From the NCBI RefSeq assembly GCF_905171775.1, contig NC_053492.1, positions 326,828,720 to 326,892,719 of the forward strand: a stretch of DNA of 64,000 nt. Direction: 5' to 3'. The translations under genes and the position numbers were made by a program. This document shows positions 54,407-64,000 of the stretch, piece by piece. Within the stretch, counting starts at the first letter, position 1, and each line of letters begins with the position of its first letter. The notes below the pieces were generated by a model. The model was given only the letters and a program-made list of their open reading frames with translations, was not told where the DNA came from and did not search any database. The DNA is from Rana temporaria (Eukaryota > Chordata > Amphibia > Anura > Ranidae).

Positions 54407-56173
54407 TTAGTATATTATTTTAATTATCTCCCTTACTACTTATCTTATTTTCCAGTTTTTACTAATTGATAACTTTTAACTATAGTCTTTTAAATTAATT
54501 TTTAATTTTTATGAATGTGAATATACAGTTGTGCTTGGTTTTTAATATTGTCTCTTGTTTCAAACCTATTGCTTTTTTTTAATATATATTCATATTGAGA
54601 TTCTGCTGTGCAGATACTATGTATACGTCTATTTAATGCACAGATACCACATATATATTTAATTGTGTATATGTGATAGGTTAATCTATACTAAAATATG
54701 TCTTATATATTGAATTTTGACCGAGTATCTATTACATCATTTCGTTTTGTTAAGGAATGAGTGCTATATTAATTACGAATTTTTTGACATATATATTTTT
54801 AATAAGCTTTAAACTAGTTATTAGAATGTTTATATTGAATATATACCTATTTGTCTCTTTTAAATGAGATTGTACATATTAGGATTTATATTGTTTTCAA
54901 GTTTATACTGTATTTATCCTGTTTTCAGGAGGTGTATCTGATTGGTGATCCATGACCCCAGGGCACTTTACATATAATATCTGCTTTTTTCATAGACGTT
55001 TTTTTCTAATTATTTGTGAGTTATATAATATTGACGCATTAATATATGCCAAGTCTATATGACTAATAATTGTTTCGTATACAGAATATTGATATCAAAA
55101 TATATGTCATTTTTTCTGTTTACTGACTTGTGCAGTAACTATTTAATTTCCCCGCTGTATTGACACCTTTTTGAGCCTTCACGGCCTCCGTGCTGGTGTT
55201 ATTGTTGATGCTATTAATATGCGCCGCTCATGTTTACCACGTGAACAATGAGCTGTATATATAGGGGCTATTATAGCCGTCAGTCCACGCCCTCTGTAGA
55301 AGCTGATTGGACAGCAAAACTGGTCAGGGTGGGATTCTAAACGGCGACCCGGAAGTGACGCGTGCGCTTCAAGCGTGCGTTCCAAAGTGTACTCTCCCTA
55401 GGCGGCGGTTTCCTGCAACTTTTTCAGCAAGTCTGTTTGTAAAGTTTACCTGGGGAATCGGATGCTGGTCAGAGGACACCTTCACTTACCGAGGATATAC
55501 GTTTGTTATCATCTATTTTGCAGTACGTGCATTTAGAGCGGGGATCTGGTGTTTTAAAGGGAATGCTTCTTTTTGTGAAATAAAAACGGGATTACACTAT
55601 TGTTTGGTACCCTTTGTGTTTCTATGTGGAGCCTTTCCTTTACCTGATACCTACTTGAGAAACGGAGGATCCAGGGAGAAAAGATACCTTTCAGTGTATA
55701 TTATATTTTGCCTTCTGGTGAGTGAGTACCCCGAAGGGGAGTGTGCCCCACAAGTGGTGTCTTATCCTGGGAAGAGGTGTAGGATATTCTATCAACTTTC
55801 TCCACTACCTTGATCTTCTAAATCCGTTTTCAGATGAATGCTCTTATTTTATTGAAATTGGACATTTACAACCAATTTTTCAGTGCTGTTTGACCATATT
55901 GAACTTTTTGTTTTTTATAGTGGTTTTTTCATTATTATGTTTTGATGCATACGTCTCTTGATAGTATGTTTTAAATAGCTGCTTTCACACAATATTTGCC
56001 TGTTTTTAGTATAATTTGGTAAATACCAATATATCTATATTGGTCTAACTGCTTAGAGGTTATTTGTCAGAATATTAACCTCTGGGTGATTGATTTATTT
56101 GTCAACATATCATTTGTGGCTGTGCAACCTGGCGCTGAGGTGTGCCACTAGGCCTAGTGTGGCATTGTTTTAA
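54407..56173 (+). repeat. PLE 3' part and right arm
   Basis: AT-rich 3' UTR (54407-54800), then the right arm to about 55945, and a unique end to 56173. The 168-codon frame at 55307-55813 has its mirror at 52827-53333 and no recognisable domain. Confidence 0.7.
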
Positions 56174-57149
56174 ATAAGTTGCTCTTTAACATGAAAAAAG
56201 TGCAATCTTAAAAGTACATCTCTGGGGACTTGATCGGGGAGGTGGGACGGTTTAGGTAAACGATGGATTCTGTTGATCGTGACATCTAGATCAACGAGAT
56301 CTGGTATGAGGGCCTTAAACATGGTAGTGGCGTATTGACACAGGTCAGGTTGCAGCACAGATTCTGGGATCCCTCTGATTTTTAGGTTGTTCCTCCTGGA
56401 TCTGTCCTCTAAAACCGCGAATTTCGCTTTAACCCATTCGGAGTCACCTTCCCTGTCCTCATTTGCGTCAGGTCGTTTATAGTTGTGGCATACTCCTCCA
56501 TTTTGGTCTCTATATGATCCACCCTCCTGCCCACTTCTTGAATGTCTTTACTGAGGCGATGCATGCAGGATGCCATATCTGACTGTAAAGTGCTTCTCAG
56601 TGAAATCAACATGTCCTTTAGAACAGTATCAACTACTGGTTGATTCTGTGTGGGATAGGATACAATGGATTCGGGTAGATCCCGCGTGTCATCCCCAGAG
56701 TCTGAGGCCTGGCTCCCATCTAGGCTTGCGGCCCTATCGTATCCCCCATCATCTAGCCTGGGTTTGGATTTAGCTGGGCTGCGGGAGGATGGGGTCGAGG
56801 GAGCAGATGGCATAGCGTCAGGGGATAATAAAATTTGGGCGCGGGTACCTGCATTAGCTGGCTTCTTCTGCGTGGAGGAGTGTGCAGGCGAGCAGGCCCC
56901 GCTCCATCTTGCTTCTCGGCTCTTCCGTGCGGGACGAAGAAGTCAGTGAGCCGCTGTGGCTTTCTTTCCGTGTGACGCTTCCCGGTCATAGTGGCGGGTC
57001 TCTCGGGCAGTTCCTCCAGGTATTTGGGGTGTGAGTGGGCCTTACACGAGCTGCTAGGTGCCGCTCTGATTCCCGTTAGTCCAGAGCTCCAGTCTCACGC
57101 GTCCATCCGGCTCGCGCTCCAAGCCACGCCCCCGCCAGTTTTTTTTTTT

Positions 57150-57395
57150 AACCACTTGCCTACTGGTTACTTTCACCTCTTTCCTTCTCAGCCCAGTTTT
57201 CAGCTTTCAGCGCTGTCACACTTTGAATGACAATTACACAATCATGCAACACTGTACCCATATGAAATTTATATATTTTGTTTTGCACACAAATAGTTTT
57301 CTTTTGGTGGTATTTAATCATCAATGTCGGTTTTCATTTTTGCAAAAAACAAAACACAAAATAAAATAAAAAAGTATTTTTTCTTATTATATACC
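57150..57395. mobile_element. TTAA element, truncated copy
   Basis: Starts TTAACCACTTGCCTACTGG (57148-57166) and continues with 'tttcttttggtggtattt', shared with the other copies. Ends abruptly near 57395. Confidence 0.6.
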
Positions 57396-57810
57396 AGAAA
57401 CGTGCAGTGCATTAATATTATAAACCAAGATAAAATAAATAATTAAGAAAAATGCGGATAAAAAATCCAAATTGATATAGTGAACAGTCCAAGAAAATTG
57501 TGATGGATAAATAATAAATAAATAAGGAGTCCACAAAAATCTTCCACCGGTGCTGAAGAATTCACGCCCGCCCCTTTTATAAACAGCCCAATCATTGGCT
57601 GGATAGCCAATTATTATTATTATTATTTATCCATCACAATTTTCTTGGACTGTTCACTATATCAATTTGGATTTTTTATCCACATTTTTCTTAAACTGGT
57701 GGAAGATTTTTGTGGACTCCTTATTTATTTATTATTTATCCATCACAATTTTCTTGGACTGTTCACTATATCAATTTGGATTTTTTAGCCGCATTTTTCT
57801 TAATTATTGT
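57396..57810. repeat. Triplicated ~70-bp unit, one copy inverted
   Basis: 'atccatcacaattttcttgg' with 'actatatcaatttggatttt' occurs inverted at about 57445-57515, then direct at 57626-57695 and 57737-57805. An (ATT)n tract lies at 57606-57627. Non-coding. Confidence 0.75.
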
Positions 57811-58139
57811 GACAATCCCTCCACCTTAGGTCTGTCTGGGTACTCTCACCTTCCAGCATGGACCCCTGAATCAACAGGAAGTCATGCAAGCAGAATAAAC
57901 ATGGATCAGATGCCTCAAAAACGTCTCCTAAATAACAGTTTATACTCCGGGAAATGAGCGGTCTCCCTTCACTCAGCAGGCAACGTAGGGAAATGCAATA
58001 AAAAAGAGGATCTAAGTGCTCTCCGTTAAACTTAAAAAAGCATTTATTATAAAAATACACAGGCTACTCGCATTGAAGCCGAAAATAAACAGCAAGTAAT
58101 GGCATCGAGTCTGTGGATAGCAGCGGGTGACGACATACT
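57811..58139. other. Spacer without recognised feature
   Basis: No gene; contains 'aagcatttattataaaaata' near 58040, otherwise unremarkable. Confidence 0.4.
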
Positions 58140-58590
58140 TATTCACTGATGGGCACTGATGAGGGGGCATTAATGACACTGCACTGATGGGTACTGCAGT
58201 TATGAGCATGGATGGGTACTGCACTGATGAGCACTGATGGGATGGCATTAATCAGAGGTCGATCGATATTGTTTTTTCTCTGGCCGATGCCGATATTTAG
58301 AAACCGGGGCGGCCGATGGCCAATATATGATGCCGATTTTTGCGGCCAATATTTTTTTTTTTTTGGCAGGTGGCACTGGCAGGCACTGACAGCAGGTGGC
58401 ACTGGAACATGGCACTGGCAGGCAATGGACTGGCACTGGCAGGTGGCACTGACAGATTCCACTGATTGGCAGGTGTCACTGGCACCAATTGGCACCGGCT
58501 GACATTGGCAGGTGGCACTGACAGGCACTGGTTGGCATTGGCAGATGGCACTGGCAAGCACTGGTTGGCATCGGCAGATGGCACTGGCAG
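58140..58590. repeat. Two minisatellites around a repeat fragment
   Basis: 58140-58250 holds 10-12 bp units of the type GGGCACTGATGA. 58255-58350 is a unit with 'ggccgatgccgatattta'. 58370-58590 holds units of the type GGCACTGGCAG(G/A)T. Shadow frames with Cys-His-Gln-Pro patterns on the minus strand come from this repetition. Confidence 0.8.
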
Positions 58591-59337
58591 GTTTCACAGC
58601 CAATAGTGTAACTGTAAAACTGAACGCTCTCTGCAGCGCTGTGGTGTGTGAAACTGTATGGAGAGAGAGGAGCTGACAAATTCAGTGTGATGTCGGAGGT
58701 TGGTGGCGGGACCCGTGGTAGGCAGAACCCAGCAGCTATCCAGCCAATGATTGAGCTGTTTATGAAAGGGGCGGGGCCACAAACACGTAGCAGCCTATCC
58801 AGATCCCATCCCATTGGCAGGTGTTGGATAGCTGGGTCTCACCCACCCCAGATTCCGCCCACCCCCAACATTCAACCTCAATTTGGACATCTCCTCTCTC
58901 TCCCTACAGTTTCACACACCGTGGCCAACAGTGTAGAGAAGGGAGGAGGATTCTCCACACGCTGCTGGCAGAGGTGCGATCAGTGTTAGATCGGCAGTGT
59001 TAGGACTGACATTCCACAACTTCCATTATGCCCGGCTGCCCCCTCATGCTACAGCCACTGGGGCTGACAAACCCCCAGGCGCCAGGACAAAAATTCTACT
59101 CGTCATGGGGACCTTTTTTTTTTTTTTATCTTTCTTCATCTTTTAGGAGCACAGAGGAGGGGCTGGAAAGACTGCAGTTACAGTGTGTGAGAGCTGATTG
59201 GAGGAAAGAAACACACACCCCTTTACACAGCAGAATAACTGTGTTCTGAATAGACAATCTCCGTGCTTTTCTCTTTTCCCAACACAAATTGTATCTTGTG
59301 TCGGGAAAACTTCTCATGCTGATATCAGAGGAATGGG
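58591..59337. other. Unassigned stretch
   Basis: 'gctatccagccaatgattga' at 58734 and 'acagtttcacacac' near 58910 echo 'tgtgtgaaactgtatgg' at 58635, a weak inverted relation. T-run at 59108-59122. No gene. Confidence 0.4.
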
Positions 59338-59339
59338 GG

Positions 59340-59368
<29 letters not shown>
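59338..59368. repeat. (GA)n microsatellite
   Basis: About 14 GA units after a G-run. Confidence 0.95.
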
Positions 59369-59371
<3 letters not shown>

Positions 59372-59372
<1 letters not shown>

Positions 59373-59900
59373 CTTATGACGCGTGCACACGACCGTTTTT
59401 CATGTCCTAGAAAAAACGCCATTTTTCTCAACGTGATTCTTGTCAAACCTGCCGCCTTGCATACACACGATCGTGAAAAAAAAATGCTAGAGCAAAGCGC
59501 GGTGGCATACAACGGCACTTTAAAGGGGAAGTTCCATTCAGATGGTGCCACCCTTTGGGCTGCTTTTGCTGATTTTGTGTTAGTAAAAGTTTGGTGAGAG
59601 ACAATTTGCGCTTTTCAGTCTTCGTGCTTTTCAGTCTGTTACAGCTTGATGAATGTGCCATCTCCATTACAAACGCTAGTTTTACCAGAAGGAGTGCTCC
59701 GTCTCATAACTTGCTTCTGAGCATGTGCGTTTTTTTCCCGTCAAAGCCTACACACGACCATTTTTCACGATGTGAAAAACGACGCGAAAAATTAGAGCAT
59801 GTTCTAAATTTTTAATGCCCATTTTTCACGTTGAGAAAAATGCTCTGGAGCCTACACATGATCGTTTTTAATGACATTTAAAGAAAATGGAATTTTTCAC
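59372..59900. mobile_element. Palindromic MITE (GCGTGCACACGACCG type)
   Basis: 'gcgtgcacacgaccgttttt' near 59381 and the inverse-type phrase 'cctacacatgatcgttttt' near 59851. Internal blocks such as 'cttgcttctgagcatg' recur at 60795. Non-coding. Confidence 0.55.
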
Positions 59901-60228
59901 GTCTTTCTGTTGTCTGAAGCAAAACACCTGTCACTCACAAAAAGTACATGAGCTTCTTTTTGGCAGATTACAAGAGTTTCTGGCCCCACAGACTTCAATT
60001 TAAACACCTGACTTGAGTTTTACAAGCATTTTGCCGCTCATTTTCTGATTAAACAGCAGCTCTTCATCCCTAATTTTCTTCTCCTCCCCCCAGTGCTTTC
60101 TATTGGCTAAACAAAAACACCCTGAAGCTGTAAAGCGCTTGTAATTTGCTTCTGAAACACTTTAAAAATGCTTGTAAAAATCTGCAAAATACACCAGTAA
60201 TTTATTATGCTCAGGTGTGAATGGAGCC
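59901..60228. other. Unassigned spacer
   Basis: Nothing coding; ends with 'caggtgtgaatggagcc', resembling MITE right ends. Confidence 0.4.
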
Positions 60229-60231
60229 TTA

Positions 60232-60647
60232 GGCTTCATTTCCATGGACGTTTTTTTTACAGCCACTTTTCTGAGCGTTTTTTGCAGCTTAAAAACGGCT
60301 CTCCATGTTAGTCTATGGCCTCATGCCCACCATGACGTTTTGGAGCTGTAGATGGCGGAGCCGTTTTTAAGCTGCAAAAAAAAAACAGGACCAGTGCGTT
60401 CTGAAGCTCCAGCGTTAGAGCTGTAAAAACGCCAGATGTTAAAAAACGCTAAAAAACTCGCAAAAACGCTAAAAACGCTACCTCTGCGTTTTAGAGCTCC
60501 AGCGTTTTATCAGCAAAAATGTCTTGGGTCACTGTAGCCTCTGTAAACACATGACATTCCCAGGAGTGCTTAATAACATGAACAGGATTTTTTAAGCTGA
60601 AAAAACGCTCAGAAAGTGGCTGTAAAAACATCCATGGAAATGAAGCC
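60232..60647. mobile_element. Palindromic MITE (GGCTTCATTTCCATGG ends)
   Basis: TTA at 60229-60231 and 60648-60650. Terminal inverse repeats of about 60 bp, GGCTTCATTTCCATGGACG and CATCCATGGAAATGAAGCC. 416 bp. Confidence 0.8.
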
Positions 60648-60650
60648 TTA

Positions 60651-60950
60651 TGCCGCATACGACATTTTCTGTGAAGTAAAAAACGACGTTTTTGAAACTT
60701 CAATTTTCAAAGACGAAGTTGCCTACACACCATCGTTTTTCTCACAATGTTCTAGCAAAGCGAGGTTACGTTCACCACGTTTTTCCATTGAAGCTTGCTT
60801 CATAACTAGCTTCTGGGCATGCGCGGGTGTAAAAACATCGTTTTTCAGAAGACATAAAACGACGTTTTCCCCCTCACACGGTCATTTAAAGTGACGTTTT
60901 TAAAAACGTCGTTTTTTTTCATCACATAAAGTGATGGTGTGTACGCGGCA
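60651..60950. mobile_element. Palindromic MITE (TGCCGC ends)
   Basis: TTA at 60648-60650 (shared with the previous MITE) and 60951-60953. Ends TGCCGCATACGACATTTT and GTGTGTACGCGGCA. 300 bp, non-coding. Confidence 0.7.
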
Positions 60951-60976
60951 TTAGAGCTTAGGAGAGAGATAAGTAA

Positions 60977-61065
60977 ACACTGCACATACAGTCTCAAACA
61001 GAAGTGAGTACACCCCACCCCAGTTTTGTAAATATGTTATTTTATATTTTCATGTGACAACACTG
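60977..61065. mobile_element. Tc1/mariner-type MITE fragment
   Basis: 'acagtctcaaacagaagtga' then 'gtgacaacactgaagaaa', the end of a widespread vertebrate Tc1-like non-autonomous family. No matching opposite end. Confidence 0.6.
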
Positions 61066-61414
61066 AAGAAAAAGGTGGTGCACCGAAGTGGAATTTTGGT
61101 GCTGAAACCAAAAATGCAGGCTGCAAAAACTGAAACCGAAAATGACAGCTTTTAAAAAATATTAATATTTTTATATACCGTATACAATTGTATTATATTC
61201 AACTTATTATAATATTATCTATTTAAATTAATACAAATTTATTGTTGGCCAATATTGGCTCAAGAAAAATGCAGTCTGCAGTTTAACCATCTCTTGTATC
61301 ATATCCAAGACTCTAACCATCTCTTGCATCATGTCTGCAATCTCTTAGTTAAACTTAAATACACTGCTAATAGTATTAGCAACATTTCCATTTGGTGCAC
61401 CTCTAGCAGAGATG
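61066..61414. other. Repeat-derived spacer
   Basis: 'ggtgcaccgaagtgg' and 'gctgaaaccaaaaatg' belong to a common frog repeat (from memory). 'taaccatctcttgtatcat' is repeated at 61281 and 61313. No gene. Confidence 0.4.
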
Positions 61415-61560
61415 ATACAGGAGATCAATGCAGCCTACCAGTGCATGTCAGATACAGCCTTGCCAGTGCATGTCAGATACAGCCTGCCTGTGCCCATAAG
61501 ATGCAGCCTCTCACCAGTGCCTGTATGATGCAGCCTGCCTGTGCCCGGATTAAAGCGGTG
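61415..61560. repeat. ~25-30 bp minisatellite
   Basis: 'cagtgcatgtcagatacagc' occurs twice, then diverged units with 'gatgcagcctgcctgtgccc'. Confidence 0.75.
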
Positions 61561-61844
61561 ATCTCCCACTGTGTCACGCTGCTGGATTTGAATTGCCTGG
61601 GCCATAGTAACAATGTCCCGCCTCCTGTGATCACGTCACACTGATTTAATGCCCCAGCTTTGAATCAATGTGCCATCTATCAGGGGGGGGGGGGGGGCGT
61701 GACGACCGGACTCCGAGATGGCCGCTTAACTTGAGAGCTCCGTAGCCCGCCGGAGATATACAGCCACCAGCAGCGTCCACCGGTGACTTTCCTGCACAGG
61801 ATCCGATTCATCTGACCCGTGAATCCCCGCCGGACAGATCGGAG

Positions 61845-63048
61845 ATGGGGAGAAGCCGTAAGAAGCCGCTGCAGCCGCAGAAATTAGACAGCTTCTTCTC
61901 CCTCACAGGGCGTGGGATCTTGCAAAATGGTGGTGGCTCCAGTGCACAGCAACTAGCTGACAGGCCCGAGACACGACACGCCAGCGGCAAAGTGCCGAAC
62001 AACAACTCCCACCCGACTGCACCGCTCAGCGGATCGTCCTCCGGAACGGCCAGCCCTACTACCAGGAGCCCGGTTAAGTCCAAACCGAGGAGGGACTCCC
62101 CTCCTAGGCAGCGGATGGAACACACCATGGAGGTAAGCGGTCCTTCTCATGCCGCTCCAGGCTCTCGGGAGCAGGGGGGATCCCATCACTGACTTCCCCA
62201 CGGCTGACAGACCAGTGTCGAACACCATGTTGAAGGACATGTTGCTGTCCCTAAGGTCCTCCCTGCGGTCTGACATGTACAGAGGACTGAACGAGTGCCA
62301 GAGAGAGGTACAGGCTCTGGGTAACAGAGTCAGTAAGATTGAGCACAAGATGGAGGAGTATACCTCCTCATACAACACAATGGTGGAAGCGCATTCGGAC
62401 CAAAGGGCGGATATAGCATGGCTCAAAGACAAGATGGCTGACCTCGAGGATAGATCCAGGAGGAATAACCTCAAGCTGAGGGGTATTCCTGAGTCCGTGC
62501 CTCCCAATCAGCTTCTACAATTCACCCAGTCTCTGTTCTCCACCCTGTTGCCGACAGCAACAGCCCAGGACTTACTTATTGACCGTATTCACAGAGTCCC
62601 TAAGCCGTCGTTCCTCTCTGAAGACACTCCCAGGGACGTGCTGCTCAGAGTGCACTTCTTCCACATCAAGGATCAATTGCTGCAAATAGCACGCAAGCCA
62701 GGGAGCATGCCTCAGCAATACGACAACATCAGGCTTTTGCCTGACCTGTCTCGGCACACGTTGCAATGTCGCCGAAATCTGCTGTCAGTCACCAAAGCGT
62801 TGAGAAACCACAATATTATCCACAAGTGGAAATACCCTGCTACACTCACGATCACCCATAATGGGAGCACCATTTCGGTTTCCAAGCTGGAAGACGGTCT
62901 GGAAGCACTGCGCCAATGGGGGATCATTCCTGACCAATCTTATTTGCCTTCTATCCCAATGAATCCCCAGGGACTGCAAGATGACTGGCAGGTAGTATCA
63001 CGCAAGCTGGCCTCCCAGAAAAAGGCCGGTGGTAACGGTCCAATATGA
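61845..63048 (+). pseudogene. L1 ORF1, one frameshift
   Basis: The N-terminal frame 61845-62192 begins MGRSRKKPLQPQKLDSFFSL. The rest is in frame 62149-63048: LRSSLRSDMYRGLNE, a coiled-coil-like stretch, LEDRSRRNNLKLRGIPESV (RRM start), IDRIHRVPKP, DVLLRVHFFHIKDQL, then the C-terminal domain (VTKALRNHNIIHKWKYP, LEALRQWGIIPDQ). A G-run at 62174-62179 is the likely slip site that separates the frames. Otherwise complete, so a reference for the other two ORF1 copies. Confidence 0.85.
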
Positions 63049-63374
63049 AGTTGGCCCACACATTGCTATCTCCGGGGCTGAGATGTTACACGCTAACTCT
63101 CCTTTTCCCTCCGTTTGTTCAATAGCAGCTACGACTGCGCTAGGATCAATTGATGGATCCATTTTTTACACTTGCCAAGTTGTTTGTTTTTGTTTTTTGT
63201 TCTGCTTTCCCTTTTTGTTCCCTTGATATGCACAGTCTCTTCCGATCCGCCATCTCAAAGGATGCCGCTGTAACTGGGAAACACCATCCAACATGGCCAC
63301 ACACAGCTTGTGTCTTGCAGGAATCGTGAGTACCAAAGCACCACTACTGCACATACCACCACCTTACTATCGCT
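63049..63374 (+). other. L1 inter-ORF spacer
   Basis: T-rich tract at 63180-63225; no gene. Confidence 0.6.
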
Positions 63375-64000
63375 ATGACGATTAAAATCCTCTCACTTAA
63401 TTCTAGGGGCCTAAACCACCCTGCAAAGTGGTTTTCCATGTGGAGTGAGGCCTGCAAGTCAGGAGCGGACATACTGTGCGTGCAAGAAACGCACTTCCTA
63501 AAAGGACAAAACCCTGTACTGTGCACATAAGGATTTCCCAACTGTTTACTTGGACTCCAATCCAGATACCAAAAGTGGGGGGGGGTTCTACTGGCATTTA
63601 AAAACTTGCTTGCTAGATGACAGGGGCAGGTACGTGATAGTTTCGGGTGACATCAATGCCAGGCCGTACACCATTGTCACACTGTACGCCCCGAACTCTC
63701 ACTAACTGTGCTTCCTGCGTAAAGTCCTCAAGAGAGTGAATTCCATGAAATATGGCAATCTCTTAGTATGCGGGGACTTCAACATCACATCTGACCCATT
63801 GTTGGACACTTCTTCGGGGCTGACGAAAGGTGCGCAAACACTGCAACCACTGCTCCACTCCGAGGAACTATTTGATGCTTGGAGATGCCTTCACACAAAT
63901 GAACGTGATTACACCTTCTTCTCCGGCAGGCATGGGTCTTATTCCTGTATTGACATGTTCCTAACGGACAAATGGCTACTGCAAAATGTAGAAAAGGTCT
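63375..64000 (+). pseudogene. L1 ORF2 endonuclease, partial, with stops
   Basis: From Met 63375: MTIKILSLNSRGLNHPAKW and CVQETHF, then a TAA at about 63528. Continues in shifted frames with DINARPYTIVTLYAPNSH, a TAA, then LVCGDFNITSDPLLD and DYTFFSGRHGSYSC, the endonuclease core. Truncated by the window edge; the RT is outside. Confidence 0.82.

Larger units (their letters stand above)
52706..56173 (+). mobile_element. Penelope-like element with inverted arms
   Basis: ATAAGTTGCTCTTTA at 52691-52705 and 56174-56188 is the target duplication, inside L1 ORF1. Arms 52706-53823 and about 54800-55945 are inverse of each other. Between them is the plus-strand endonuclease frame; a unique end, 55946-56173, follows. 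The RT part is absent (5' truncation), its place taken by the inverted arm. Such inverted 5' tails are a known peculiarity of Penelope-like elements. Confidence 0.85.
52383..56989 (-). pseudogene. Older L1 ORF1, split by a PLE
   Basis: N-terminus at 56753-56989 (MTGKRHTERKPQRLTDFFVP). After a frameshift the middle is at 56409-56813 (SDSGDDTRDLPESIVSY, HIETKMEEYATTIND). RRM end at 56170-56358 (INRIHRLPKPSHLP, LLRLHFFHVKEQL). The frame then picks up on the far side of the insert at 52690 and runs to 52383 (VLRNHRIIYRWGYPTKLSV, GLDLLKEWGILPD). The coding sequence is continuous across the insert when the duplicated 15 bp are counted once. Decayed at several points besides. Confidence 0.85.
41652..57133 (-). 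mobile_element. Old minus-strand L1-type LINE, twice interrupted
   Basis: The 3' end at 41652 follows a T-run (the poly-A tail read backwards). The 5' end near 57133 reads, on the minus strand, GGCGGGGGCGTGGCTTGG. GCCAG plus at least nine T occurs at 41638-41651 and 57134-57147, a plausible duplication of about 14 bp. ORF1 lies at 52383-56989 and ORF2 at 48118-51894; 3' UTR pieces are 47973-48117 and 41652-42083. Removal of the two inserts leaves an element of about 6.1 kb. Confidence 0.78.
61682..64000 (+). mobile_element. Third L1-type LINE, 5' portion
   Basis: Starts in a G-run at about 61682 followed by GCGTGACGACCGG, comparable with the G-rich starts of the other two L1 copies. 5' UTR about 160 bp, ORF1, spacer, ORF2 start; it runs off the window, so no target duplication can be checked. 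Confidence 0.85.

Noticed and set aside
58139..58603. Minus-strand frames rich in Cys, Gln and Pro, suggesting a cysteine-rich protein
   Set aside because: Produced by translating the GGCACTGGCAG minisatellite; periodicity is at DNA level and present in all frames.

Overview
The window is vertebrate, most likely anuran nuclear DNA. It contains DIRS tyrosine-recombinase retrotransposons, a BEL/Pao LTR element, L1-type LINEs, a Penelope-like element (PLE), Tc1/mariner pieces and many fold-back MITEs. Several repeats (CCACTT-ended TTAA elements, 'gcgtacacacgac' and 'gggccagattca' fold-backs) match, from memory, the high-copy repeats of true frogs (Ranidae); that assignment is inference. The one host coding sequence I can support is a single 82-bp exon of an SFT2-domain gene (SFT2D1-like) at 40928-41009 on the minus strand, with clean splice sites. 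Most of the window therefore looks like repeat-swollen intron or intergenic DNA around that gene.

Layout. 0-7 kb: a DIRS gag relic, a TTAA element, a fold-back element carrying a smaller TTAA MITE, and a Tc1-like fold-back element split by a 1.1-kb insert that begins with a hammerhead-ribozyme-like motif. 6995-31640: one BEL/Pao retrotransposon, with TGTTCTGTC...GACAGAACA LTR ends and a GACTG duplication on both sides. It is inflated to 24.6 kb by nested insertions: DIRS copy 1 (9095-13800), a TTAA element (14617-22234) holding a copy of its own family and an L1 fragment, a 672-bp palindromic MITE, and, inside the 3' LTR, another TTAA element that itself contains DIRS copy 2 (24862-30913). 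31.6-34.8 kb: a run of MITEs. 34997-40506: DIRS copy 3, inside a MITE. 40.7-41.6 kb: host-like DNA with the SFT2D exon. 41652-57133: an old minus-strand L1, interrupted by a younger plus-strand L1 (42084-47956, 16-bp duplication) and by a PLE (52706-56173, 15-bp duplication). 57-61.7 kb: MITEs and minisatellites. 61.68 kb to the end: the 5' part of a third L1, running off the window.

Coding capacity. DIRS copy 2 has three open frames, Gag, RT-RNase H and tyrosine recombinase, with every catalytic residue I looked for. The plus-strand L1 has an almost complete ORF2 (1245 aa open). The PLE keeps an intact GIY-YIG endonuclease portion. All other element genes are visibly broken. I see no tRNA, rRNA, CRISPR array or bacterial feature.
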